NCBI GenBank assembly: GCA_030762175.1
Contig: CM060831.1
Coordinates: 312,501 to 376,500 of the forward strand
DNA from: Metallyticus violacea
Taxonomy: Eukaryota; Arthropoda; Insecta; Mantodea; Metallyticidae
DNA: 64,000 bases
Direction of reading: 5' to 3'
Positions within the stretch are counted from its first letter, which is position 1; each line of letters opens with the position of its first letter. The translations under genes were made by a program, and so were the position numbers. Shown piece by piece: positions 41,890 through 52,455 of this stretch. The notes beneath the pieces were generated by a model that saw nothing but the letters and a program-made list of their open reading frames with translations, had not been told where the DNA came from and did not search any database.

Positions 41890-41895
41890 CATGGG
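41890..41895. repeat. Target-site duplication of P3, right copy
   Basis: CATGGG, identical to 22214-22219. Confidence 0.92.
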
Positions 41896-42172
41896 TTTCC
41901 CTTACGAGATGTTCATTTACTGCAATCTGATAGTACCACAAGTGGTGGGCAACACGTTTGTACAGGTTATTGAAAGCGTTTCTGTAGAGTATGTAAAACG
42001 TGACAATACATGCATTACTATTGAAAAGTCCTTCACTCCACTTAACTGGGTACCTTTGATGCAGCAAGACTTTAAAAGCGTGAATATAGATTTAAGGAAC
42101 GGTTACGGTGATTTCTTGCCATTTGTAGACGGTCTTTCATCTACTATAGTTCTAACATTTCGCCCGAAATAG
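41896..42172 (+). pseudogene. P2 penton-like gene, 3' part (split by P3)
   Basis: Open from the P3 junction to the stop at 42172. It reads FPYEMFIYCNLIVPQ, VESVSVEY, VDGLSSTIVLTFRPK and matches the C-terminal part of the P3 protein at 35715-36708 (FPYELFVYCNL, VLSFRPK). With P3 and one duplication copy left out, this half is in frame with the 5' half ending at 22219. Confidence 0.88.
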
Positions 42173-42179
42173 AGTTGAA

Positions 42180-42609
42180 CACTGTCACCTGATATTACCT
42201 AAATCAGGCTGGAGGAGCTTTAGACAATTGAGTTTTACTCCTGTATAGGGGCAAGCGTTATCAGAAAGGTAGCCGCTAGTTCTCTGCTCTCGGCGGACTT
42301 TTCAGAACTGTGCTGCCGTTTTTCATGAGCGGTGTGAAAGCTGTCGGTAAAGAGGCACTGAAAATGGGCGCTAATGTGCTTGCAGATTTTGCAACTTCGG
42401 GTGTTTCCCCAAAGGAGTCGTTAAAAACTACGCTGAAGGAGGCGGTAAATATTTTGAAGAGGAAAGCTGAGGTAAAGATAGACTATATGATAGGTAGTGG
42501 CCCATTAAAGCGCGCAAAAGGGACAATAAACACTCAGTCTAAGACTAAACGCCGTGGTAGAAAGGTGTTAGACGTGTTTTCGTGTCTGATGAATCGCTGG
42601 TGCACATGA
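42180..42609 (+). pseudogene. P2 pVI-like amphipathic virion protein, decayed
   Basis: Counterpart of 36644. RYQKGS, a Gly/Leu/Phe-rich helix (LGGLFRTVLPFFM), GVKAVGKEALKMGANVL and a basic tail (SKTKRRGRK). Stops near 42228 and 42276 interrupt the N-terminal part. From about 42310 the frame is open. Confidence 0.65.
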
Positions 42610-43867
42610 GTTCGGAGCTAGATATCTTCAAAGACTTGCCCGTTCAAATGAACGTGGAAGAGTACATATCTCTACATTATCTCTAAACCCTCAAAATACA
42701 CTCATGAAAAATTCTCCCATAACGTTTCATTACTCTGGCAATGCAGACAATTACCTCGACATGACCTATGTAGTACTAGAGCTGTTCGTGCGAACAGTCG
42801 ATGACGGAGGAAATGACTTGAAAGAGGACAAACAGGAGACCTTTGTAAACAATACTCTAAATTCGTTTTTCAACAGGTTGAAGTGTCGCTCAACAATGTC
42901 ACCGTTTCCATGCCTCAACCAGGTTACCCCTATAGAACATACATTGAAACCCTGCTCAATTATTCGGAGGACGTCATGAACAGCAGACTAGAGTCCACGC
43001 TCTGGAAAAAGGACACGGGGAATACGTGTGCAACAAACGATGGAAACAAGTGGCGTGTCGAGTATACCAAAGGAAGCAAAGTTGTGCAGCTAATGGGTAA
43101 TCTTTCCAATGCACTCTTTAATCAGGAAAATCTGCTCTTGAACAATGTAAGCGTCATCATTAAACTCTCGCCCTCTTCGCCAAATTTTCATCTCTTTTCT
43201 GACATTAAGGACTTTAAATCCTACACCGAGATTCAGGCTGCTAGACTTATTTTGAAAGCTGTGAGACCGTCGCCTACTATCAAGCTTGCTCATCAGGCAG
43301 TGTTAGCAAAGAGTAATGCAAAGTACCATCTCAAAGATATGGGGTTTCACACTCTCAACATTCCAAAGGGGGTTAGTAGCATGACTTTCAATGACGTTTT
43401 CATAGGTCAAATACCCCGAAGAGTGGTTGTGGCCATGGTTGCCGACCAGGCATACAAGGCAACATTAACAAAAACCCATACAATTTGCAACACTTTAAAA
43501 TGAACTCTTTTCATTTATGTATGTAAATGGTCAGCCTTTTCCCTCACAACCCCTACAGCCCGATTTTGACGCCGGTCATTTTCTCCAATGTTTTCAAACT
43601 CTACAGGACGGCCTCCGGATACACTTTAAGGATGAGGGGAATTCAATTTCAAGACATCAATATTCACACGGTTATATCATTATGCTCTTTGATCTAACGG
43701 CAGATATTCGCGCTAACGAGTCTTACATTTCGGGGCAACGGCACGGCACCGTGTCTATAAATATAGGTTTTAAGGATCAAACTCCAGAACCTGTCAATCT
43801 GCAAGTGCTGTCTGAAGTACTTCGCACTATAGAAATCGACGCTAACAGGACCATTTTGGTATCATGA
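42606..43867 (+). pseudogene. P2 major capsid protein (double jelly-roll), decayed
   Basis: Same blocks as in P3: FHYSGNADNYLDM, NNTLNSFFNRL, LNNVTV, PGYPYRTYIETLL, NALFNQ, KLAHQAVLAKSNAKYHL, then YVNGQPFPSQPL and QTLQDGLRIHF. The short first segment from ATG 42606 stops near 42684; frame changes follow near 42880 and 43480. The final third (43517-43867) is open and its stop overlaps the protease ATG by ATGA. Confidence 0.87.
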
Positions 43868-44365
43868 ATACGTTGCAAATACGTCGGCTTCTGTCTAAAT
43901 GCACACCACACTTTTTAGGCGTGTATGCCTGTGATCATTTACCTCTCGTTAATTTGCATAAAGACAGCTTCCCATAGCGGTTGTCGTTAACACCGATCCT
44001 AGCACGAAACCAGGGAAACGTTGGGTCTGTATCTTCGTTGGAAAGGACGGCTGCGGGAATTTTTCGACAGCCACGGTTTAGAACCTTTTTCGGGGCATAT
44101 TCTAATTTTTTTAAATCGTTGTTGCGGTACAAGATGGACGCACAACGCTAGAAGTTTGCAAGGCGATATCAGCACCACCTGTGGTCATTACGTTGTTGCT
44201 TACCTATCTCACCGGTTCCGAGGCCTGAAATTCTTTTCACATTTCAGCATAAGCGACTTTAATCACAATGATGACATCATTCAAAAAACCTACAGTCTTG
44301 GCGGATGCACACAAACTGCACATCAGAGCTGCATATCATTAAAGGTTAGTATCACGTTTGCATGA
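43864..44365 (+). pseudogene. P2 adenain-like protease, inactivated
   Basis: FLGVYACDHLP and TCGHYVVAYLSH (with the nucleophile Cys) match the P3 protease. The catalytic His is Arg (GKRWVCIFV against DHWIDIFV). Frameshifts near 43970 and 44055, the second between the His block and the EFFDS block, split the gene. Confidence 0.82.
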
Positions 44366-44482
44366 ATAGACATATGTAACACTTGACACGTTTTTATGTT
44401 GCTAATTTCCCCCCGTTTTTTTTTCACAACGCACGCGCGCCGAGATGGTAATTTCTCCAGTTGCTCTGAAAGAGGCAGGCTG

Positions 44483-44560
44483 GTAAGTCACATCATTATC
44501 GTATGTGCGCGTGTGGCTAGTGAAAATATTACGCTACAGAGGCTATGTTCTTGCTTTCAG
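44483..44560 (+). other. 5'-UTR intron (78 nt), P2
   Basis: Donor TG|GTAAGTCA at 44483 and acceptor TTGCTTTCAG ending at 44560, four bases before ATG 44565. Position and size mirror the P3 intron at 39547-39629. Confidence 0.6.
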
Positions 44561-44564
44561 TGAC

Positions 44565-45195
44565 ATGGACCAGGGAACTCTATCGGATATTTACTTCTAG
44601 AACAGCAAGCAGTCCAAGTTTGCTGTCGTTGGGTTTTCACCTAAACCTCCGCACAACATCATGGTGACAATGGGTGGCGACGCGGTGCTGTGGTCCTTGG
44701 TTCGACAGCGTGGCAGAAACTTGCTGAGACGATGCCAGCAATACAGATTCGACTTCTCATCTAAAAGAGTTGCAGTTGAGGAATCGACTATCCATCGTTT
44801 ATAAACGTATATTTGGAGCCCTAAATCTGGTCATCAAAATGGATGGAAGCTGCATATCACTGAGCATGGAGGAGTGGGACACGCTAGTAAGCCTACAGCG
44901 TATTATTACCGACATCATTTATCACAAGCACAAGGACGAGATAGAAGTACAAAATCAAACAGCTGCCTATCGCAATTATTTGCATCACGCAGGAGAGAAA
45001 ACGAATTTCACCGATTATACAAGATACATTCGTTGTGCCACATTTAGAGTGTTCCTGGAGATGGAGCATTTTCTAAAAGCACAACTCATCAGAGAAACAT
45101 GTCACAACAGGTCTGACGACGTCACAAACATGTCCGGACATTCTGGTCATAACAACTTTCACCTCGCAAAACTAGGTTATCTTCGTGACAAATAA
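44565..45195 (+). pseudogene. P2 conserved small protein (VGFSP / EEW family)
   Basis: The first part reads SKFAVVGFSPKPP after a stop near codon 12. A frame change near 44770 leads to the open second part: SLSMEEWDTLVSLQ, DIIYHKHKDE, YRNYLHHAG, YIRCATFRVF. The TIR begins at about 45033, inside this gene, so its 3' tail also occurs reversed at the left end (about 15035-15167), and the last ~35 codons are encoded by TIR sequence. Confidence 0.62.
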
Positions 45196-45275
45196 CTTTC
45201 ACCTCCGCACATACAACTTTCACCGTTGCGCTGATGTAACATCGCCAGTACCAAGAGTTCGACAGAGCTGACAAC

Positions 45276-45584
45276 ATGTTCCACGACGCGTTTCGCCAAC
45301 TAGCTGCTGTAGCGGCCAACACGGAGTATATCTCAGTGTCTAAGCTATAGCCGAACGTGCCTTACGTCGTGAAACGAGTCCGGAGCATCTCGACAAAGAA
45401 CGGCCCCAGAACGCGTGTACATCTCGAGAACGGTCAAGAGGTGTTTCTACCGACCAGATTCAGCAATCTTTCTGAAGAACTCATCGACCAGCTCAACACT
45501 TTTGACTTTTACATAGTGTACCAGGGCGAGGAAATTCTCAGAAACGGATACCGCAGGCACGTCGTGAACTTTTCACCATCATAA
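45276..45584 (+). pseudogene. P2 conserved small protein ('VFLP' family), TIR gene
   Basis: ATG 45276 followed by 24 codons, TAG at 45348-45350, then in the same frame an open conserved block: RVRSISTKNGPRTRVHL, QEVFLPTRF, YIVYQGEEIL. The P3 relative (40351-40737) is uninterrupted and has a longer N-terminal part, so the TAG is probably a lesion; it is present in both TIR copies. Function unknown. Confidence 0.6.
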
Positions 45585-45585
45585 C

Positions 45586-45929
45586 ATGGTGGAAATAGGC
45601 AACAACCTCCTTGTCAAGCTCCGATTTAACAATCAAAATGAAGTCACAACTAGCGGCGAGTATCCTGCTTACATCAAACTACTCTCCATAGAAATCTCAT
45701 TCTTTGGCGATGACAAAATTGTCACCGTCAAACTAGTCACCAACAACTCCGACATTGTGGAAGTCCAATGCTTGTCTTCAAAAGCGCAACTACACCGCAT
45801 AGACGCACCTGCACCATATACCTCGGAACCACCCCGGCATTAGACTACAAGGTCACGTCGGCAGGCTGCTTCCACACTGCGTCCATCAACGGATTCGTCG
45901 TGCCCATGTCCATCCCGTCGGCCCGGTAA
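45586..45929 (+). pseudogene. P2 last conserved small gene, TIR gene
   Basis: ATG at 45586, right behind the previous stop. Open and beta-rich to about 45800 (LLVKLRFNNQ, IKLLSIEISFF, TVKLVTNN). The best continuation then lies in another frame (ALDYKVTSAGCFHTAS to a stop at 45927), as in the left TIR copy. Counterpart of 40734-41311. Confidence 0.55.
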
Positions 45930-47733
45930 CATCTCAACAATAACTTTTCCCACATGCGTCACGACGCCTCACGAGGAGAAGGTCGGCGACGACGACACCG
46001 AAGACAGTGATAGTGATGTGTCTTTTACCATAAAAACATTCACCACTTATTTTAAAATAATATTTTACAGTGAATCCCCGCTAAAACAGTGACTGGGAGC
46101 AGTTATTAAACATCTTAACAATATGTCTGTGCCGCCATTTGTAATTATATATGTGTGTGAAATACATTTTTTGTATCTGCGTATGATTAATAAAATCTGT
46201 TATGGGTTAAATTAATATGTTTCACGTGTGTTTTGTTAATCTTTACGAATTTCCTTTCCACTTGGAGTTTATGACATATGTTGTGAAATGGACAAAAAGT
46301 GTTATTACAGTAACCTTGTCTGGTAATCAACATCTATAAAATAAATACGAGCATTGCAGAGGAATTCCTTTCCGATCAAGTTCTTTCATTTCAAACTGTA
46401 GGTTAAGGCTGAACGTTGAATATGTCGTCCCGGCTAGAATATATAACATCATATTAAACTTAATTTAACGCAGCCAGACCTTAAAAGTACAAACACTTTT
46501 GCATTATATTTTTCCTGTATGGTTTCACAGCGAAGTGAATGTAAATTATATATATTCTCCCCCCCCCCAATCAACATCAATTTTAAACTTAGCTCATGAG
46601 AAAATACTTTTACCGGAGTAAACAGGTAGCTATATTCGTTTTGCGAGATGTCTAACGGTTGTCCGCCACCTGGTTGGAGGTCATTAGCTAGCAGGTAGAA
46701 GACCGTAGTGAAGCGATCGAAATTTAAGGTAAGATTTTATTACGTGCTGCAATTGTGTGTGTTGATTGCTATAATTACATTAAACTTGCAATTAAACAGT
46801 ACCCTTTGGATTTTTAACAAACAAATTGAACATTACAGTAATGCGATGCACTTTTATACATTAAACTTTCAATTAAACAATATACTTTGCATTTTTAACA
46901 AACAAATTGAACATTACAGTAATGCGATACACTTTTAGCGTTTAATAAATACAGTTTGTAATTAAAAAAATACAGTTTTTAACCGCACAAAAAAAAAATA
47001 TATGCTTAACAGCGGCACCATTTTGGCTTTATCGTGTAGCAATGTAAGGTTGTATTTACATATTTTCCCCCCATCAGAGAAACATGTCACAACAGGCCTG
47101 ACGACGTCACAAACATGCCTTGGAAAACGAGCTCCGACATGACCATCTTGACTCATGGCTGCATTTAAATATTTTTCCCTGCCCAAAATGTTTAGTTAAT
47201 AAATTATGACTGTAAGGTTGTATGCATATTTTCCCCTCCCTGCGGCGCCACAATAAAAAAATATGATTTAGCAAGTAACAAAATTTCCCCCCTTAAGGCG
47301 CCATTTTCTTTTTAATACAATATGATTTAGCAAGTAAAAATATTTTTCCCTTAGGCGCCTTTTTCGTTTTAACGGCGCCATTTTTGTACAAGCAAGTAAG
47401 GATATTTTTCCCTGACGCCATTTTGTTTAAGCGGCGCCATTTTGTTTTTAATAAAAATATGATAAGGCTGTTATTTCCCCCACCAAAAATCCGCGCCACC
47501 CCCCAACCCCACCAAAAAAATCCTCCCAGCAAAAAAGACAATCGGGTGGATCACGGATTATCTCGTTTGGATTGGATCATGAATTAAATCGTTAGGATTA
47601 TGGATTAGGTCATTAGGATTAACGATAATCCCAGGGGTAATCGGGTTAATCCAGGGGATAATCCGAGCGACAATAGCGCTCTGGTGGCGGATTTATCGTT
47701 AACCGGTTGGCTTAATCTGTAATATCCACCACT

Positions 47734-47739
47734 GACTGT
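47734..47739. repeat. Target-site duplication of P2, right copy
   Basis: GACTGT, identical to 12291-12296. Confidence 0.9.
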
Positions 47740-48830
47740 CATCTATTAGACAAGTGAAATACTCAATTGGCGGTAAAAAGAACAACAAAATTTTATTATT
47801 ATAAATATAGCTAACCTGGTGATATTGCCACCTGTGCTGAGAAATAAGACTATTTCAGCAAAAACCGCGAAATAAACTATCATTTTACCGCCAAAATGTG
47901 ACTACATTACCGGCGGTCGTGCGGGTAATTATCGGCAGAAGAATTTCTCAGTTATCGATGGTGAAAATACTAAACATTTTATTGACGAAAAATGTTCACA
48001 CAGTGCTGACAAACTGAACTCTAAATGTTTATTTCACCAAAATTTGGCGATTAAATCATATTTCCAACGGTTAAAAAATCTATGAACGGTTTTGGGTTGC
48101 TACCTATCGACATGTTTAACGGTCTATTATTGAAACAATGTCGAACTTTTATTTATATTAAAATATTGTGAACAAAGTAGTAGTATGTTAACTTGTGGAA
48201 GGAAGCTGACCAGTAATGCAATTTTCAGCAGAGATTAAATTCATGAAGTACAATCGGGCTTTTATCTGCCCCTAGTAAAGCGGTTAAATATCGATAAAAT
48301 TACCAACGTGATATTATTCTTATAAATATTGCCAAATTCCTAGTAATGCCATTTTCGCATTACGACTGAATCAGTAATGCCTGTTTTGGTTAAAACTGTA
48401 TGATTAAATTTTAGCTCTTTTACACCGCAGCCGGCTAAATTTAGGACCGGCAATCAGGCTGTCAACTGCCGGGATGTAAAACGGCGCCTTATTGGAAAAA
48501 ACAAGAACAAAATATATAAAATATTTCCAGTTACTAATATTGCTACTGTAAAATTTTCACAAAATAGATATTACAATAGTAACTGAATTGTACATACTTA
48601 TTTCACAAAAAAGTGTATGATCGTTTAAATTCAACCGCAAAAATCGAAACATATAACAGTTTTAGTGTTATTACCTAACGGCTTGTAAAACGGTGCATTA
48701 TCAGTAAGATGAGAAGCTTCATGTAAAATATTACAAAAGTACTAGTATTGCAACTTGTGGCAAATGCAGCAATAATCTAAATATACCAATGCGCTTTTGT
48801 ATTTTATTTCCCAAAAATATTTTTTTTTGT
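47740..48830. repeat. Divergent ~190-bp satellite array, right block
   Basis: Same repeat phrases as in the left blocks (GTGCTGAGAAA near 47825; TTACCTAACGG.TTGTAAAACGGTGCATTATC near 48670). It resumes the monomer interrupted by P2. Confidence 0.7.
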
Positions 48831-48899
48831 TTATTTCCCAAAAGTTATAAGCAATTGAGGAGAAGATCCTCGGCCCATTTGATAAGCCAAAACTCAAAC

Positions 48900-49490
48900 A
48901 TTCAAGTTGATGGTGACCTTCCGGTGTTACGAAAGTTGTATACCGTTTACTATCTTAGGCAATAGAAACTTGAAAATAAGCACTTAAGTGTAATGTTCAA
49001 TACAATTGAGCATCTCCTAAATAACTTAATAAATCGGCAATTAAAGGAAGCGGATATGATGACATCTTGACGGCACTTAATTTGCGATAATCTATACAAA
49101 AACGAAATTGACCATTTTTGTTCTTTCGGCTATTAGACTACTTAATAATGCCTGGGTCCTGCATTTCGTATGCCTGCGAACTAATCTGGTCTCTCTGTTT
49201 TTTTAGACACCCGATAAAGTTGCTGTTTTATTAATCTAGGGTCAATATAAATTTGATATTCATCAAATCTATAGTTTTTAATTGTTGCATTTTGTTGCAA
49301 ATAATATGCTTGTATTTTGCCAAAAGAAACTGCATTGCATGTCACTGAGTTGTTGAAAATTTAGAACTGAGATGAAATTTTGCATTTTGGAAATCAAAAT
49401 CCTTGCCAAGTAGCAACCCGTATCATTGCGATTTCGTGAACTTGAGCCAGGGTTGTTTCCCTAAAAAATGGCCTAAGGTACCCCTGTATT
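48900..49490 (-). pseudogene. Ty3/gypsy-type reverse transcriptase fragment
   Basis: The minus-strand translation contains GQFRFCIDYRKLSAV (about 49068-49110) followed by YPLPLIADLLSYLGDAQLY, the RT segment before the catalytic box in gypsy-type LTR retrotransposons. The flanking translation (EMQDPGIIK) fits the region just upstream. Frames are broken and no LTRs are seen. Confidence 0.6.
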
Positions 49491-49554
49491 ATTATGAACA
49501 GACATGAAATGATCCCCTTGATAGTTACACATAACAAAAAACCATAAACATCAG

Positions 49555-50345
49555 CTCAAGATTGCCGCAGAATTTGCTGCCTTTTTCTACAAGATCGCCG
49601 ACACATGGCAAAAGATGTAAATGCCATCTTGAGTACTTCTGGGTTACTAGTCTCTGGCCCAGCAATCAGACAAAATGTTTGAGAAATTGGTGTATGAGCG
49701 AGGACGCCGAAAGAAGCCCTCCCTCAACCAACAGCATGAGGAGTGGGCTTTAGCACACAGGGATTGGACGCAAGAAGACTGGGTTAAGGTCATTTGGAGC
49801 GATGAAACAAAGATCAACATCTTTGGAAGTGAAGACGCCACGTTTGTACATCGCAGTATAATGAGGACAAGTTACCCGAGTACACCACCGTTACTATGCA
49901 GCGTCCTACCAGTGTCATGGCATGGGGAAACATGATGACGAATGGTGTCGGGACTTAGCAGTGTTAAGAGGGCAGAATTAATGCCACGAAATACCAAAAA
50001 GTGGTCTTATACTTAAAACTGCTGCCTATTATACGTGATTTGTTTGGAGGTGACAGTCCGCGGTTCATCTTCCAGCAGGATGACGCAAAGTGCCACGCCG
50101 TTGGAATCGATCAGAAATGGTTCACATACCATCATGTTACTGTCCTCCATTGGCCAGGGAACAATATTGATCTCAACTTAATTGAAAACTTGTGGTCAGG
50201 GCGCAAAGATTTGATGTCACGTGGGAATTTCAGTAACAAAAGAGAAATGCTACAGGTTATCATCCAATTGTGGTTTCGAGTGATAATACTGGAAGATTTC
50301 CACTGTTTGGTGTACTCCGTGTCACGAAGAATGGAGACATAATCA
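49555..50345 (+). pseudogene. Tc1-like transposase, frameshifted
   Basis: DDE transposase relic. The first Asp is in VIWSDETKINIFG, the second in FIFQQDDAKCHA, and the third acidic residue in WPGNNIDLNLIENLW, in family order and spacing. The N-terminal DNA-binding part (about 49555-49670) is poorly preserved. Frame changes lie near 49670 and 49930-50000. No flanking inverted repeats were identified. Confidence 0.75.
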
Positions 50346-51261
50346 AATCAAAGGATATCCAACACAGTATTAGCATAAAGCACTTCCAATAATTCGTATG
50401 AATGTGTCCAACATTTTATATAGCTGTTGTTTAGATAAGTGCTAATTGAAATTTAGTTTGCTCATTTTTTAAACATTGAGTATTAAGGCATTGTTGTCTA
50501 GCTTTTCTGTAAATTTGACTCCATAAAAGCATAACTTTAAATTAAAATCAAAATCTTAATGTAATATTAATAATCATTCTCCAAAGTGTTCAGAATTAAT
50601 ATCACTACTGTAGTACTTGGCCGGATTAATATCACTAATTTGCTCCTTAGGAAATGTAGCTATATCAGTCACGGGAGCTAACCTCGTGACTGGCGTTGTC
50701 CGTTTGTGTGGCCAAGTTTGAATTATAGTGACCAATGAAAAAGGAAAACGTAGGTATAGGAAGAATCCAGGTACACGATGATTCTGCTTGTTGCTAAGCG
50801 GACGTTTGCGTCAATGGTAATACCCTTTAGGTCGTCAACGGAAGTGGCAAACTAAATGGATTTAAATAAGTTAGCACTTTCTGATTCAACTAGACAATGA
50901 AAAAAAAATCAGGCTGTTGGCCATAATATTTAAAATCCAGTAAACAGTCTCAAATACAGTATATAACTTATAATAATAAATAGTGATATTAATCAAACAA
51001 ATGACCTGGAAGATACCGCCTCAAATCTAAAGATAAGCTAATAAATTATCATTTAGGACATTCTTAGTATCAAAAATCTGTGAAATATTTTAAAAAAAGC
51101 ATTCATATTACAATCACTCGCTAGAAGGGAAGAGGAAAAAACTGCTATTTTTTTGGCAATTTTTTATAATTGTGAGTGGAGTTATAGGTATGTAACATTG
51201 GAAAATATGGTTTTTAAAAAACCATCACTCCACAGTGGTTGAAGTTCGGAATCTTTTGCAA
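50346..51261. other. Non-coding, includes dispersed repeat at about 50885-51185
   Basis: No gene. The segment with ATAATATTTAAAATCCAGTA, GACCTGGAAGATACC.CCTC and CTGTGAAATATTTTAAA is a diverged relative of the duplicated units at 57750-59400. Confidence 0.5.
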
Positions 51262-51579
51262 CATATGCGAGCCGACAGTCCCATGACGCCTTGGCGAACA
51301 AGATCCTAAGTCACCAAGGCTTCCTATGTAATCAATTCTTGCCAGAGAACACTATAGAGTCGCCCCCTGTGTACTTCGCTTGTCACCACGCCAATGGACT
51401 ATGCAGCAATGGGGCTGTGTTGTTCCTGGATAAATTCAGGTTCTGCCTGAAATGTGCAGATAGCAGCAAAAGTTTGGAGATAGCCTAGAGAGCGGTTCAC
51501 AGAGTGTACACTCCGAAAGGACACCGTTCGGAAATCGAGCCTCACATAGGCAAAGAGGGACCTGCCCACTTCTTTAAGT

Positions 51580-52455
51580 GCCTGAGCTTTAATCATTGAT
51601 GCTTTGCATGGGAGCGGAGAATTTCATGAGTAGGTCCCCACGAGGTCCAAGACTGCATTGTCTCAAGGAACAACCCGAAGTGTGCCAACTGGCGACCCTC
51701 ATCCTGGCATATACAATACTTGTTCCGCCCTCCTGTGCCTCATTGCTAACGCAAGAGGGAAAAACCAACAACCAGAACCAAAAGCTCAACTTCCAGCGTC
51801 GGCCCGACCAGGGGCATCCTTCTCGGCGGCGTTGAGCTGGCAGGAACAGCTTCTGGAACAGGCTACGGCCACAAACTGACACGAAACACCTGACATCACC
51901 CATGCGGTAGAGCACAACGCCAACTCCAGTACCTGCCACTGATCCAGAGAAACAGACTGCCCCCAAGGTGAAAAAACCAAAGAAGAAACAGAAGCTCCAC
52001 AAGGCACCGCATCCTGCGGCAATCCCAAAGCTTGTGAAACCAACAACTGCAAAAAAGAACTAGGAGGCAAGTCCCAACGACAACGGCGGCCAGCTTAACC
52101 GCGGCTCCAACCACGACCACCAAACAGAAGCACCTGCCCCAGCCAGCCAAACCACAGCTCCTGCCACTGCCGGCTTAACCGCTGCCCCTGCTCTGGCCAA
52201 CCAAACCACTCCTGCTCCAATAAAGCCCGCGGCTGCAGCCGATCGGGATAAGAAGAGGATATTACCCATACCCGATTCGGATAGGGAGGAATTCCGGGTC
52301 CTTGGTTCCTGGTTTGCTCAGCTAATCGACAACTCTTTCCCCCCACTGCGGCGCTGCAAACAGATGTACGATGATCACACTGTTCCAGAGCATGAGAAGA
52401 TAAATATCGTGATCCAGACGCTCGAGCAGCTTTTTCTCGGCTCCCTTAGCTCATA
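51580..52455 (+). pseudogene. LINE ORF1 (gag-like), Jockey-type, decayed
   Basis: Translations in shifting frames give a Cys-containing HCLKEQPEVCQ-type segment, a long Pro/Gln/Lys-rich low-complexity stretch and a terminal helical part (EEFRVLGSWFAQLIDNSFPP, then HEKINIVIQTLEQLF) ending just before the ORF2 start. Layout and position fit Jockey-clade ORF1. Many frameshifts. Confidence 0.5.

Larger units (their letters stand above)
12297..47733 (+). mobile_element. Polinton/Maverick P2 (outer element), interrupted by P3
   Basis: Bounded by long TIRs starting AGT and by a perfect 6-bp target duplication. It spans 35,437 bp including P3; minus P3 and its extra duplication copy it is 15,761 bp, within the normal Polinton range. 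Gene order on the plus strand is PolB, ATPase, small basic protein, EKW-motif protein, integrase, penton-like (split by P3), pVI-like, major capsid, protease, EEW-motif protein and two TIR genes. Most genes are broken, so it is a fossil, but ATPase and the small basic protein remain open. The family is known for self-synthesis by protein-primed replication and integrase-mediated insertion. Confidence 0.95.
45033..47733. repeat. P2 right terminal inverted repeat
   Basis: Inverted partner of 12297-15167. It contains the two small genes at 45276 and 45586. The stretch 45930-47733 is non-coding: a two-copy tandem repeat near 46780-46940, GGCGCCATTTT motifs at about 47230-47460, and TAATCC/GGATTA-rich DNA at the tip. 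Confidence 0.92.
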
